From NCBI RefSeq assembly GCF_025860405.1, contig NZ_CP063785.1, forward strand, positions 7,007,390 through 7,071,389: DNA of 64,000 nucleotides, given 5' to 3'. The translations under genes were made by a program, and so were the position numbers. This document shows positions 1 to 9,247 of the stretch, one piece after another. The stretch is from Tolypothrix sp. PCC 7712 (lineage in GTDB: Bacteria > Cyanobacteriota > Cyanobacteriia > Cyanobacteriales > Nostocaceae). The notes below the pieces were generated by a model, which was not told the DNA's origin, searched no databases, and saw nothing but the letters and a program-made list of their open reading frames with translations. Position 1 is the stretch's first letter; each line of letters starts with the position of its first letter.

Positions 1-302
1 GCTATATGATTATTTTTTACCTAATTTATCTTTACTACGCTGCATTTTTTAACATAGTAAGTACCTAAACAAAAATATTTACAGTCATTGCGAGCGAAGC
101 GTTCGCGTAGCGTCTCGAAGAGAAGCAATCCCAGCCCTTGCGATTGCTTCATTTCGCTTCCCTTCTCCTGACGGAGACGCTACGCGAACGGGACGCTACG
201 CGAACGCTACATTCGCAATGACATTGTGTAATTAATTTTGTGTAACTACTTATGGTAGATAAATTACAAATAAAAATTAACCCTATTTAAGATAATTACG
301 AA
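1..302. repeat. Intergenic region with REP-like repeat block
   Basis: No gene is visible here. Positions about 87-222 hold a dense repeat block in which GCGTAGCGTCTC-type and GCTACGCGAACG-type units recur in both orientations, so the RNA could fold extensively. It begins and ends with matching inverted ends (CATTGCGA near 87 and TCGCAATG near 214). This is the style of dispersed repeat common between genes of Nostoc-type cyanobacteria. Positions 296-318 repeat the octamer-like unit AATTACGA. A function as a terminator for metX, which ends at 303 on the minus strand, is possible but not shown. Confidence 0.6.
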
Positions 303-1379
303 TTACGAATTACAAATTTTGAATTCTAAATTTAAAGCTTGGCGGAAGCGAATTATTAGTTTGTTTAGTGCATCTGTATCAATTAAAAATGCATCGTGAC
401 CGTAAATTGAAGTTAGCCAAGCTATTTGAGCGTTGGGGATAAAATCGGCTAATTCTTGTTGTTCAATTGGGGGATAAAGAATGTCAGAATCAATACCGAC
501 AACTAAAGTAGGTTGTTGAATACTTTGCAAAACAGATTCATAGTCTTTACCTTGAGCAATATCATGATGATCCATTGCTTTGGTAAGAGTAATGTAGGTA
601 TTGGCATCAAATCTATCTACTAGCTTTTGACCATGATGTTGTAAGTAGCTAGCGATCGCAAATTGCTCGGCAGATGCATCATACTGCCGTCCAAAGCGTT
701 CTGTAAAGCTGTGCCAATAACGGTAAGTACTCATCGCCATCATCCGCGCTACGGCTAATCCTTGCTTTGGCGGCTGTTCTTCTGTGTAGTTACCACCTTT
801 CCAGTGAGGATCTGCATAGATAGCTTGTCTTTGGGCTTCACTCAATCCGATACACCAAGCTGAATGTCTACCGGAAGTGGCAATGGGTGCGATCGCTTTC
901 ACTATTTCTGGATATAATAAAGCCCACTCTAGTACTTGCATTCCACCGAGGGAACCACCAATTACTAGTTGTAGAGATTTAATTCCCAGATATTTAATTA
1001 GTTCCGCTTGTAAACGCACCATATCGCGAATTGTGATGACGGGAAATGATGCACCGTAAGGGATTCCGGTTTGGGGATTGATGCTAGTAGCGCCCGTAGT
1101 GCCGTAACAACTTCCTAAGATGTTGCTACATAAGATAAAATCGCGATCGCTATCTAGTGCTTTTTTGGAACCTAATAAATCTTTCCACCAGTCATCTGCA
1201 TCGGCTGAACCAGTTAAAGCATGACAAATCAGCACTCCATTATCGCCTTGTGAGTTTAACTTTCCCCAAGTCCGATAAGCGACTTGAACGCCAGTTAAGA
1301 CTTCACCTCCCTCTAATTCAAACGGCTGGGAGAGATGGTAATACTGAGTTTGCGGTGAAATGAAGTGCTGGTATTTCAT
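303..1379 (-). CDS. metX: Homoserine O-acetyltransferase
   Basis: This protein (358 aa) is homoserine O-acetyltransferase of the alpha/beta-hydrolase fold. It transfers acetyl from acetyl-CoA to homoserine, the activation step for methionine synthesis by direct sulfhydrylation. The sequence shows the family start (QPFELEGGEVL, then YRTWGKLN), the nucleophile elbow GGSLGGMQ with Ser143, the acid Asp within GIDSDILYPP near residue 298 and the catalytic His in YGHDAFLID near 328. Length is normal for the family. The ATG at 1379 gives the expected N-terminus MKYQHF. The next gene upstream on the same strand is metY, which uses the product. About 100 bp between them carry short GACAAAT-type tandem repeats. 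Whether the natural acyl donor is acetyl- or succinyl-CoA cannot be settled by eye. Confidence 0.93.
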   Translation of the reverse strand: MKYQHFISPQTQYYHLSQPFELEGGEVLTGVQVAYRTWGKLNSQGDNGVLICHALTGSADADDWWKDLLGSKKALDSDRDFILCSNILGSCYGTTGATSINPQTGIPYGASFPVITIRDMVRLQAELIKYLGIKSLQLVIGGSLGGMQVLEWALLYPEIVKAIAPIATSGRHSAWCIGLSEAQRQAIYADPHWKGGNYTEEQPPKQGLAVARMMAMSTYRYWHSFTERFGRQYDASAEQFAIASYLQHHGQKLVDRFDANTYITLTKAMDHHDIAQGKDYESVLQSIQQPTLVVGIDSDILYPPIEQQELADFIPNAQIAWLTSIYGHDAFLIDTDALNKLIIRFRQALNLEFKICNS

Positions 1380-1439
1380 TTATATTAGGGCATGGGTCAT
1401 AGGGCATGGGGCATAGGGAAGAATAGGAGAAAATCACTA

Positions 1440-1490
1440 ACTATGGACAAATGACAAATGACAAATGACAAATGACCAATAACTAATGAC
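1440..1490. repeat. Heptamer tandem repeat between metX and metY
   Basis: Several consecutive copies of a 7-bp unit (GACAAAT and close variants such as GACCAAT and GACTAAT) fill the short spacer between the two methionine genes and reach the 3' end of metY. This is one of several heptamer arrays in the window (see 11315, 12243 and 31774), typical of short tandemly repeated sequences in heterocystous cyanobacteria. Confidence 0.6.
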
Positions 1491-2787
1491 TAATCTTCCC
1501 AAATGCTTGCTCGAAATCTTCTTTGATATCGTCGATATGTTCAATACCAACTGAGACGCGGACTAAATCGGGTGTGACACCGGCGGAAACTTGTTCTGTA
1601 TCGCTTAACTGTTGATGGGTTGTAGAAGCTGGATGAATGACGAGAGTTTTTGCATCGCCAACGTTTGCTAGATGGCTTGCTAATTTCACATTATTAATGA
1701 AGGTTTTACCTGCTTCTAATCCGCCTTTGATACCAAAGTTTAAGACTCCACCAAAGCCATGTCTAAGATATTTTTTGGCTCGCTGATGATAAGGATGCTG
1801 GGGAAGTCCAGGATAATTAACCCAGGCTATTTGTGGTTGCTGTTCTAACCACTGGGCTAATTCTAGAGCATTGCTGACATGGCGATCCACACGCAGAGAT
1901 AGAGTTTCTAACCCTTGTAATAACAGAAAGGCGTTAAATGGACTCAATGAAGGGCCAAAATCCCTTAACCCTTCAACTCTGGCGCGGATGATGAAAGCAA
2001 TATTGCCAAAAGGACTACCGACACCAAACACTTCTTGGAAATTCAGCCCATGATAACCTGGGGATGGTTCAGTAAAGATAGGGAATTTACCATTACCCCA
2101 GTCAAATTTACCAGAATCGACAATTACACCGCCAATCGAGGTGCCGTGACCACCAATCCACTTAGTTGCAGATTCCACAACAATATCTGCACCATGTTCA
2201 ATTGGTCGCGCTAAATACCCACCAGCACCAAAGGTATTATCAACAATGAGGGGAATGCCATTTTCGTGAGCAATATGAGCTAAAGCCGCAAAATCGGGAA
2301 TGTTGAATTGGGGATTACCAATGGTTTCAACATACAATGCTTTGGTGCGATCGTCGATCGCCTGACGGAAACTTTCTGCGTCGTCGCCTTCCACAAATTT
2401 GACGTTGATTCCTAAACGTGGCAGAGAAACTTTAAATTGGTTATAGGTGCCGCCATATAAAAAACTGGTAGAAACAATATTATCTCCAGCTTGAGCGATG
2501 GTACTTAAAGCCAAAAATTGTGCAGCTTGACCGCTAGAAGTGGCTAATGCGGCGACACCTCCCTCTAAAGCAGCTATTCGCTTTTCAAATACATCCGTTG
2601 TCGGATTCATAATCCGAGTGTAAACGTTACCAAACTCTTGCAGAGCAAACAACCGCGCCCCATGATCCGCATCATCAAAAACATAAGATGTTGTTTGATA
2701 AATTGGTACAGCACGGGCATTAGTTCCGGCGGCTGGTTCTTGTCCAGCATGGACTTGCAAGGTTTCAAAGCGATATTTTTCCGACAT
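1483..2787 (-). CDS. metY: O-acetylhomoserine sulfhydrylase
   Basis: PLP enzyme of the Cys/Met metabolism family (434 aa from the ATG). It replaces the acetyl group of O-acetylhomoserine with sulfide to give homocysteine. Visible signatures are RIMNPTTDVFEKRIAALEGG near the N-terminus, the cofactor-stacking region ATSSGQAA, the Asp-containing IVDNTFGAGG, and the PLP lysine in ESATKWIGGHG at about residue 209. The C-terminus has the usual VRVSVGIEHIDDI segment. I chose the ATG at 2787 rather than the in-frame TTG two codons upstream. It precedes metX on the same strand, so the two probably share a transcript and form a direct sulfhydrylation route to methionine. Confidence 0.93.
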   Translation of the reverse strand: MSEKYRFETLQVHAGQEPAAGTNARAVPIYQTTSYVFDDADHGARLFALQEFGNVYTRIMNPTTDVFEKRIAALEGGVAALATSSGQAAQFLALSTIAQAGDNIVSTSFLYGGTYNQFKVSLPRLGINVKFVEGDDAESFRQAIDDRTKALYVETIGNPQFNIPDFAALAHIAHENGIPLIVDNTFGAGGYLARPIEHGADIVVESATKWIGGHGTSIGGVIVDSGKFDWGNGKFPIFTEPSPGYHGLNFQEVFGVGSPFGNIAFIIRARVEGLRDFGPSLSPFNAFLLLQGLETLSLRVDRHVSNALELAQWLEQQPQIAWVNYPGLPQHPYHQRAKKYLRHGFGGVLNFGIKGGLEAGKTFINNVKLASHLANVGDAKTLVIHPASTTHQQLSDTEQVSAGVTPDLVRVSVGIEHIDDIKEDFEQAFGKISH

Positions 2788-2950
2788 AGACAATTATCTG
2801 CATCAAATATATTTTTCTTTTGTAGCGCCAATAATTAACTATAAGTCTATCGGCTTTTAGTATTTTATCAGCCTAGGCTTGAAGCGCAAGGGGAAGAAGC
2901 ATTGCTTAACGTTAACTAGTAATTAGACAGCTTGGCTGCTGATGGACAGG

Positions 2951-3254
2951 CTACATACGCCAAATCTTGATGGACTTATCGCCACTACCACTGATGAGAG
3001 TTTTACCATCTTTACTCCAAGCTAAAGCATAAATTCCACCACCATGACCACTCAATTTATTGACTACTTTTACAGTTTTCAAATCCCACAATTGAATTTC
3101 TCGGGATAAACTGCCGATAGCAAAAGTTTTGCCATCAGGACTAATAGCTACAGCATTAACAGGGTCAATTCCTATAGAGAAATTATGCATTAATTTTCCG
3201 GTTTTCAAGTTCCAGATTTTAATGTTTTTACCATCAGTTTCTTGTAGTGGTAGT
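2951..3254 (-). pseudogene. WD40-repeat protein remnant
   Basis: An open stretch of about 100 codons encodes roughly two WD40 blades. One reads VAISPDGKTFAIGSLSREIQLWDLKT, and the next ends with SGSGDKSIKIWRM. Just upstream, in the same frame, lies another blade end (DGKNIKIWNLKTGKL), which is cut off by a TAA at about 3256. There is no good ATG ahead of the preserved blades. Cyanobacterial WD40 proteins normally carry seven or more blades, so this is the C-terminal scrap of a larger gene whose 5' part is gone. It is unlikely to be functional. Confidence 0.7.
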
Positions 3255-3688
3255 TACTGTGAGGGCTTTGAAAATAGAAGATTGCGTTTTCATAGGTATT
3301 GAGTAGAGCAACTTTTTGGTAATGCTGTATCAACTTCACTACTGATAAATGAAATTCCGGGTGAAATAAGAAAATTTTCTCGTTTCCCTAGCTCCAGGGA
3401 AACGAGAAAATAAAAATTGTTCCCTACTGCACGTTTTCTCTACGATTAACTTCATCAGGCTATAGGTAAAAATCGGAAAAGTCCCAAAAAAAGTAGAAAA
3501 TTCAGGAACTTCCAAAAATTAAATTATCCAGGCTTCACTACGAAAGCGATGCTCGTCATTCTGCCTCCTCTGCTCCCTCTGCGAAAACAGCGATACGGTA
3601 TTTTTTTATTTGGAAAGCCCCCAAGGGAGCAGTCAGCATGACAGGCGAGGTAAACTGTTGAAACTGACTGTTTTAGATAAACTGCCTT
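3255..3688. other. Intergenic region upstream of glyS
   Basis: No gene is seen here. The stretch holds the long perfect hairpin at 3375-3410 and, near 3556-3590, a CTGCCTCCTCTGCTCCCTCTGCG run belonging to a degenerate repeat that recurs at 40652-40680 and 56583-56611. The glyS promoter must lie in this region, but I cannot point to its boxes. Confidence 0.5.
3375..3410. repeat. Perfect 15-bp stem hairpin
   Basis: TTTTCTCGTTTCCCT at 3375-3389 is exactly complementary to AGGGAAACGAGAAAA at 3396-3410, with a 6-nt loop AGCTCC. It lies between a decayed minus-strand gene and plus-strand glyS, so it does not end an obvious transcript. It could be a small palindromic mobile repeat, or a bidirectional terminator, since A and T runs close the stem on both strands. 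Confidence 0.65.
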
Positions 3689-5839
3689 ATGCCGGAATTT
3701 TTATTGGAAGTTGGAACAGAAGAACTACCTGCAAGCTTTCTGGGGGATGCCATAGTACAATGGCGATCGCTAATTCCTCAAAGTCTTTCTACTCACAGCC
3801 TTACTAGTGATGCAGTGGAGGTTTACGGGACTCCGCGACGGTTGGCGGTACTGATTAAAGGTCTACCATCTCGGCAACCAGACAGGGAAGAGGAAATTAA
3901 AGGCCCTCCCGCACAAGCAGCTTTTAAAGATGGTAAACCCACACCAGCCGCCTTGGGATTTGCGAAAAAGCAAGGTGTGGAAATCGAAGCGCTGCAAGTT
4001 CGCCCCACTGACAAGGGCGATTTTGTGTTTGTCAACAAAAGCATTGCTGGTCGTCCCGTAGCGGATATTTTAACAGAACTGGTGCCGCAGTGGATTTATG
4101 CTTTAGAAGGTAAGCGGTTGATGCGCTGGGGCGATGGGGATGTGCGCTTTTCCCGCCCGATTCGCTGGCTGGTGGCTTTGTTAGATGCAGAGGTATTGCC
4201 GATTGAGTTGGTAAATGCTTCTAAGGTAGTGAAAAGCGATCGCATTTCTCGTGGTCATCGTGTCTTACATCCGGAAACGGTCACCATTTCCCAAGCTAAT
4301 GATTATGTTAGCACTCTGCGGTCTGCTTTTGTGGTCGTGGATGCTGAGGAACGCACCACAACTATCCAAGAACAAGTGAAGGCATCAGTCCAAACGTTAA
4401 GCGGTGCTACGGAAATTTACCCAGATTTATTAGCCGAAGTGACAAACTTGGTTGAGTATCCTTCTACGGTGGTGGGTAAATTTGAAGACGAATTTTTGAA
4501 CTTGCCGACGGAGGTGATTACTACGGTAATGGTCAGTCACCAGCGTTATTTCCCCGTATTTAAAACTGAAAATAGCAAAGACTTATTGCCCAATTTCATC
4601 ACTATTTCTAACGGCGATCCTAGCAAAGCCGATGTGATTGCTGTGGGTAATGAAAGGGTAATTAGAGCTAGATTAGCCGATGGGCAATTTTTCTATAAAA
4701 CTGATTTAGCTAAACCTTTAGAAAGCTTTTTACCACAGTTAGAAAAAGTCACTTTTCAAGAAGATTTGGGTTCTCTACGGTTAAAGGTAGATAGAATCGT
4801 CAAAATTGCGGGACAAATTGCTAACCAACTGCAATTAACCGAAACTCAACGCCAAAATGTTCACAAAGCTGCATTGCTGTGTAAAGCTGACCTTGTCACC
4901 CAAATGGTTTATGAATTCCCTGAATTACAAGGGGTAATGGGCGAGAAGTATGCTTTAGCCAGTGGCGAAAATTCCGAAGTTGCTAGAGCAATTTTTGAGC
5001 ATTACTTACCCAGGGGCGCAGATGATATTTTACCGGAAACACTTACAGGTCAAGTTGTCGGTTTAGCAGATAGATTAGATACCTTAGTTAGTATTTTTGG
5101 TCTAGGTTTAATCCCCAGTGGTTCCTCAGATCCCTTTGCTTTGCGTCGGGCTGCAAATGCTGTAGTTAACATTACCTGGTCAGCAAATTTACCAATCAAT
5201 TTAGCTGAGTTATTAGCACAAATTACCAGCGATTTTGTCACTGCATATAACAAAGACCAGGCATCATTAATTACCTCATTGCGCGAATTTTTCTTGCAAC
5301 GTATCCGCACCCTCTTGCAAGAAGAAAAACAAATTGATTATGACCTGGTAAATGCCGTTTTAGGAGAGAATGACCCCGAATATACGGAACGGACACTCAA
5401 GGATTTATTAGATGTCCGCGATCGCGCTTTATACTTGCAGCAAATTCGCCGCGATGGTACTTTAGATACCATCTATGAAACTGTTAACCGTTCCACAAGG
5501 TTAGCTGCCCAAGGTGATTTGGATACCGCACAGTTAGAACCAGCTAACCTAGTTCGGCAAGAACTCTTCCAAAAGTCCTCAGAAGCAGCTTTCTATAATG
5601 CCATAGTCGAATTGGTACCCCAGACCCAAGCTGCACAGCGATCGCGTAATTATGAGCTGCTAATAACAGCATTAAGTAAAATCGCACCTACTGTAAGTAC
5701 CTTTTTCGATGGTGCTGATAGCGTGTTAGTAATGGACTCCGATCCAGAAATTAAACGCAATCGGTTAAATTTGTTAGGACTACTTCGCAATCATGCCCGT
5801 GTTTTAGCGGACTTTGGTGCAATTGTCAAAAATTTGTAG
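3689..5839 (+). CDS. glyS: Glycyl-tRNA synthetase beta subunit
   Basis: Beta subunit (716 aa) of the bacterial alpha2-beta2 glycyl-tRNA synthetase, which charges tRNA-Gly. The N-terminus MPEFLLEVGTEELPASFL is diagnostic for the family, followed by RRLAVLIKGL, the KRLMRWGDGDVRFSRPIRWLVAL segment, VMVSHQRYFPVF and LADRLDTLVSIFGLGLIPSGSSDPFALRRAA. The C-terminal tail carries the usual tRNA-binding helical region. Length is normal. Translation starts at the ATG at 3689, since upstream open codons do not look like protein. The alpha-subunit gene is not in this window, as is common in cyanobacteria. murD follows 89 bp downstream on the same strand. Confidence 0.95.
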   Translation: MPEFLLEVGTEELPASFLGDAIVQWRSLIPQSLSTHSLTSDAVEVYGTPRRLAVLIKGLPSRQPDREEEIKGPPAQAAFKDGKPTPAALGFAKKQGVEIEALQVRPTDKGDFVFVNKSIAGRPVADILTELVPQWIYALEGKRLMRWGDGDVRFSRPIRWLVALLDAEVLPIELVNASKVVKSDRISRGHRVLHPETVTISQANDYVSTLRSAFVVVDAEERTTTIQEQVKASVQTLSGATEIYPDLLAEVTNLVEYPSTVVGKFEDEFLNLPTEVITTVMVSHQRYFPVFKTENSKDLLPNFITISNGDPSKADVIAVGNERVIRARLADGQFFYKTDLAKPLESFLPQLEKVTFQEDLGSLRLKVDRIVKIAGQIANQLQLTETQRQNVHKAALLCKADLVTQMVYEFPELQGVMGEKYALASGENSEVARAIFEHYLPRGADDILPETLTGQVVGLADRLDTLVSIFGLGLIPSGSSDPFALRRAANAVVNITWSANLPINLAELLAQITSDFVTAYNKDQASLITSLREFFLQRIRTLLQEEKQIDYDLVNAVLGENDPEYTERTLKDLLDVRDRALYLQQIRRDGTLDTIYETVNRSTRLAAQGDLDTAQLEPANLVRQELFQKSSEAAFYNAIVELVPQTQAAQRSRNYELLITALSKIAPTVSTFFDGADSVLVMDSDPEIKRNRLNLLGLLRNHARVLADFGAIVKNL

Positions 5840-5928
5840 CTTAAATAAACAAAAAGTAGGTGTAATTTTTGCCAATAAACGCTACGATCAGTAGTGCTTA
5901 ACCAGGGAGACTCTGCTACACACAATCT

Positions 5929-7314
5929 ATGCCTAGATCTGCTGTCATTGGATTAGGAAAATCCGGTATTGCTGCGGCAAGATTGTTGCGACGGGAAGGC
6001 TGGGAGGTGGTGCTAAGTGATAGTAACACCTCCGAAACCCTCCTCAAACAACAACAAGAACTTGCTACAGAAAACATAACTGTAAAATTGGGGTACTCCC
6101 TAGAATTCAATACAGCTGATTTACCGCAATTAATAGTTGTCAGCCCTGGTGTACCTTGGGAGATTCCGGTATTAGTTCAAGCCAGAGAATTAGGTATTGA
6201 AACTATCGGTGAAATGGAACTGGCTTGGCGATATTTACAAACTCCACCTTGGGTAGGTATTACTGGCACAAATGGTAAAACTACTACTACTGCTTTAATT
6301 GCAGCAATTTTTCAAGCTGCGGGTTTAGATGCCCCTGCTTGCGGTAACATTGGCTATGCAGCTTGCGAAGTTGCTTTAGCTGCAAAACAGCCAGATTGGG
6401 TAATAGGAGAAATCAGTAGTTATCAAATAGAATCTTCTGTAACTCTCGCGCCGAGAATAGGTGTTTGGACGACATTCACGCCAGATCATCTCAGTCGCCA
6501 CAAAACTTTAGATAATTACTATAAAATTAAAGCCCAGCTCTTACATAAATCGCAACTACAAGTATTCAATGGCGATGATGCCTATTTGAGTAAAGTAGGT
6601 TTAAGTGATTGGCCTGATGCCTATTGGACAAGTGTCAAAGGTCAAGATTACCTCATAGGTGACAAAGGCTTTTATATTGAAGATGGCTGGGTAATAGAAA
6701 AATTGTCTGCAACCTCCACACCAGAACCGATTGTAGAAGCCTCTGCTTTGCGGATGGTAGGAGAACATAACCAGCAAAACCTCCTCATGGCAGTTGCAGC
6801 CGCAAGATTAGCAAAAATTGATGCCGATGCGATTTCCCGCGCTATTCGCGAATTCCCTGGTGTAGCCCATCGTTTAGAGCATATCTGCACTTGGGAAGGT
6901 ATTGATTTTATCAACGATAGCAAAGCCACCAACTACGATGCAGCGGAGGTTGGTTTAGCATCGGTGAAAAGCCCAGCAATTTTGATTGCCGGTGGTGAAG
7001 CCAAAGCCGGTGATGACACAGGCTGGTTAGCCAAAATTCAAGCCCAAGCCGCCGCCGTTTTATTAATTGGTAACGCCGCCCCAGCATTTGCCCAACGTCT
7101 GCAAGAGGTGGGGTATGCTAATTATAAAATTGTGGAAACGATGGACAAGGCAATTCCCCAAGCCGCAGAATTAGCCAAAAAGCACCAAGCTACTGTCGTG
7201 CTGCTTTCTCCAGCTTGCGCTAGTTTTGACCAATATCCCAATTTTGAAGTACGGGGCGATCATTTCCGCCAACTTTGCTTGGATTGGGTGGGAATCAAAC
7301 CAATGCAAATTTAA
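5929..7314 (+). CDS. murD: UDP-N-acetylmuramoylalanine--D-glutamate ligase
   Basis: MurD (461 aa) adds D-glutamate to UDP-MurNAc-L-Ala in the cytoplasmic phase of peptidoglycan synthesis. The N-terminal Rossmann-type domain begins with AVIGLGKSGIAAARLL. The central ATPase domain has the P-loop GITGTNGKTTTTALIAAI at about residue 110, and the conserved DHLSRHKTLDNYYKIKAQL and HNQQNLLMAVAAARL follow. The C-terminal domain shows FINDSKATNYDAAEVGLAS and LSPACASFDQYPNFEVRGDHFRQL. All core Mur-ligase motifs are present and the length is normal. The ATG at 5929 gives the expected start. Confidence 0.95.
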   Translation: MPRSAVIGLGKSGIAAARLLRREGWEVVLSDSNTSETLLKQQQELATENITVKLGYSLEFNTADLPQLIVVSPGVPWEIPVLVQARELGIETIGEMELAWRYLQTPPWVGITGTNGKTTTTALIAAIFQAAGLDAPACGNIGYAACEVALAAKQPDWVIGEISSYQIESSVTLAPRIGVWTTFTPDHLSRHKTLDNYYKIKAQLLHKSQLQVFNGDDAYLSKVGLSDWPDAYWTSVKGQDYLIGDKGFYIEDGWVIEKLSATSTPEPIVEASALRMVGEHNQQNLLMAVAAARLAKIDADAISRAIREFPGVAHRLEHICTWEGIDFINDSKATNYDAAEVGLASVKSPAILIAGGEAKAGDDTGWLAKIQAQAAAVLLIGNAAPAFAQRLQEVGYANYKIVETMDKAIPQAAELAKKHQATVVLLSPACASFDQYPNFEVRGDHFRQLCLDWVGIKPMQI

Positions 7315-7529
7315 AAATTCGGCGTTGCATAAATACAGTAGCTTTCATTTCGGCTAGTTTGCGGTTAGCTTTGGTATCAGTAACACCAGTTGAGAGGTAA
7401 TGACGTTTACCCTCAACCCTGATTTTTCAATACTTTCAGGGTTGCTCACAACTCTTACACCCAACCAACATTGACGATTTAGTTTCAGCGCAAGTTATCA
7501 ATAATATTTAAAGCTTGGAATAAATTAAT

Positions 7530-7549
7530 AGGGGTGTATCTACGCCCCT
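7530..7549. repeat. Short inverted repeat, possible terminator
   Basis: AGGGGTG (7530-7536) pairs with CGCCCCT (7543-7549), one pair being G-T, around a TATCTA loop. An A-rich stretch follows on the plus strand. It lies between murD and the minus-strand hydrolase gene, where a bidirectional stop would be useful. The core also resembles a dispersed cyanobacterial palindrome, so the function is open. Confidence 0.3.
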
Positions 7550-7562
7550 AAATAAAAACTGG

Positions 7563-8315
7563 CTAATTTATCAAATTCGGAGAAACAATTTGAGATGGCA
7601 GTATTGTTTGAAAATGAGATGTTTGCCAAAAATTTAATATTTGTTCCCCGACTTTTTGCGGATAGAAATAATGAAAAAAATGATGCCCTCTTGGACATTC
7701 CCAGAGATAATCTTCAGGTTTAAACCACTTTGACCAGCCTAATAATGCAGGTGAACTGACAATTGGATCATTTTTGCTACCACATACCATCATAGGCATA
7801 GAAACTCCATCTTGAGGTAAATCAATTAACTTGAATAGAGAATGTGATAAGGGAGACTGTTCTAAATCTTTATTTAACACCGCCACTAGCTTTTTAGTAG
7901 TGTAATGTGGTTGTTCGCCAAAGAGATTGCGAACATTCATTGCTAAAACCTGCTCACGGCTGATAGTAAATAGTTGTCTTTGCAGATAGTAGTGAGCGTG
8001 CCAAGTATTTGCAGGTTGAGAAGCGACAGCTAGGAGAGTGAGCGATCGCACTTTTTGCGGGTAGCGCCTTGCATAGATTAATGCGATCGCACCACCCGCA
8101 CCATGACCTGCTAAATGTATGGAATGGGGACATTGTGACAAATACTCATGCAATAAACTTACAGCCTCATCTATCGAACTACCTTCATCTTTACCGTGAC
8201 GATATTCCCACTGAGCCACATTCATATATTGCGATATATGTTGTAACAATGGTTGATCGAAACGCTGCAATACAGTACTAGAATTGACCCACACAACATC
8301 AATATCATCAGACAT
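7563..8315 (-). CDS. Alpha/beta-hydrolase-fold protein lacking nucleophile Ser
   Basis: A 250-aa protein of the alpha/beta-hydrolase fold; the substrate is unknown. The nucleophile elbow reads HLAGHGAGGAIALIYARRYP (residues about 67-86). The position normally held by Ser in G-x-S-x-G is Gly72, which I confirmed from the codon GGT. The acid-loop region VCGSKNDPIVSS and the His-containing CPRGHHFFHYF are recognisable, so the fold seems kept while the classic triad is incomplete. It may be a binding protein, or an enzyme with a different mechanism. I chose the ATG at 8315 over a TTG four codons upstream. It is divergent from the siderophore permease operon, 0.9 kb away, but no shared role is evident. 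Confidence 0.6.
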   Translation of the reverse strand: MSDDIDVVWVNSSTVLQRFDQPLLQHISQYMNVAQWEYRHGKDEGSSIDEAVSLLHEYLSQCPHSIHLAGHGAGGAIALIYARRYPQKVRSLTLLAVASQPANTWHAHYYLQRQLFTISREQVLAMNVRNLFGEQPHYTTKKLVAVLNKDLEQSPLSHSLFKLIDLPQDGVSMPMMVCGSKNDPIVSSPALLGWSKWFKPEDYLWECPRGHHFFHYFYPQKVGEQILNFWQTSHFQTILPSQIVSPNLIN

Positions 8316-9247
8316 AAAAACTCTCAAACCTCAAAAATTAAGTAACTTCAAAACCACAAATATAGGAATCCGCTTTGATTCGGAGAAATTATTTGCGTAG
8401 GGAGGGAACAGGGAACTCTTAACAGGGAAGAAGAAATAAAAGTGTACTTAGTTTTTTTCAAAAATCAAATATAAGTCCTATACATACAGAGTTATACCAA
8501 TTCAAAATTCAACCAGTTAGAGATCATGGTTGTGGTGTGTAAATACTTATTGATATAGATATTCAATAAGCTCCGAGCATATCTTATCAGATTAATTGAG
8601 ATTTATTTGCAGTAATTTTAGGAGAATTTTTGTCAAACTTACCGTGAGCTAGTCAGGATAACGTATTTACAGCTACTCTAGAATGCCAAATCAGGGTGAA
8701 TAACAGTAAAAAATGGATATTTGGCAAATATACTCAGGTAAATACCCTTTATACTTGGGATATATTGAGTTTCAACTTCATTTTACCTTGCTTATCTTAT
8801 TTGAGAGCAAAGAAGTAGCTCGGGATTTGACAATAATTTTGCTTAAATAGTTGATATTTATTATTAATAATGACTCTGGGAATTAAATATTATGCAGATT
8901 TAGGAGGCTGCGATCGCGCTCCTTGAATATGACTGTGCAACTATCAAAGGCTGTCTCAGGTTAGTTGCTTTCCCCAACTTTATATTTGCCAATATGCAGA
9001 TCACCTCGTCTTCTGTTCATGAAACAAACACAGAAGCAGTTGAAAAAAACTACTAATAAGTATAAAGTATAATCTTGAGACTGATCGCTCATTTGAGGCT
9101 GCAAAGCTAAATATGAAAGGGATGTACCTTGTATACATACTCAGTAGTTCTATAAAAATTCTCAATTAAGATGTTGGGATTGCAAATGTCAAAGAGGACA
9201 CAACTAGCTTAACTAAATGAAGATAATTTTCAATTAATCAAAAGATA
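8316..9247. other. Long intergenic region upstream of the Fec-type operon
   Basis: About 930 bp without a convincing gene. Near 8362-8395 it has a dispersed repeat (AGGAATCCGCTTTGATTCGG) whose inverted, slightly different copy is at 12346-12370. A Fur-like box is at 8852-8866. Two ORFs, of 11 and 20 codons (starting near 8928 and 8995), have no recognisable homology and are not called. The size and AT-richness fit a regulatory region, possibly a decayed gene. Confidence 0.45.
8852..8866. promoter_or_regulatory. Candidate Fur-like box upstream of permease operon
   Basis: TGATATTTATTATTA matches the 7-1-7 Fur pattern TGATAATnATTATCA at 12 of 14 informative positions. It lies about 380 bp before the first permease start, so it would need a long leader or a remote promoter. 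In AT-rich DNA such matches also arise by chance. Confidence 0.3.

Noticed and set aside
2951..3208. A small functional WD40 protein
   Set aside because: Two blades cannot close a propeller, and the upstream blade is cut by a stop. It is treated as a remnant.
3375..3410. Rho-independent terminator of a known gene
   Set aside because: No intact gene ends next to it on either strand. It is kept as a hairpin repeat only.
8928..9060. Two very short ORFs upstream of the permease operon
   Set aside because: They are 11 and 20 codons long without ribosome sites or homology, so coding is not supported.
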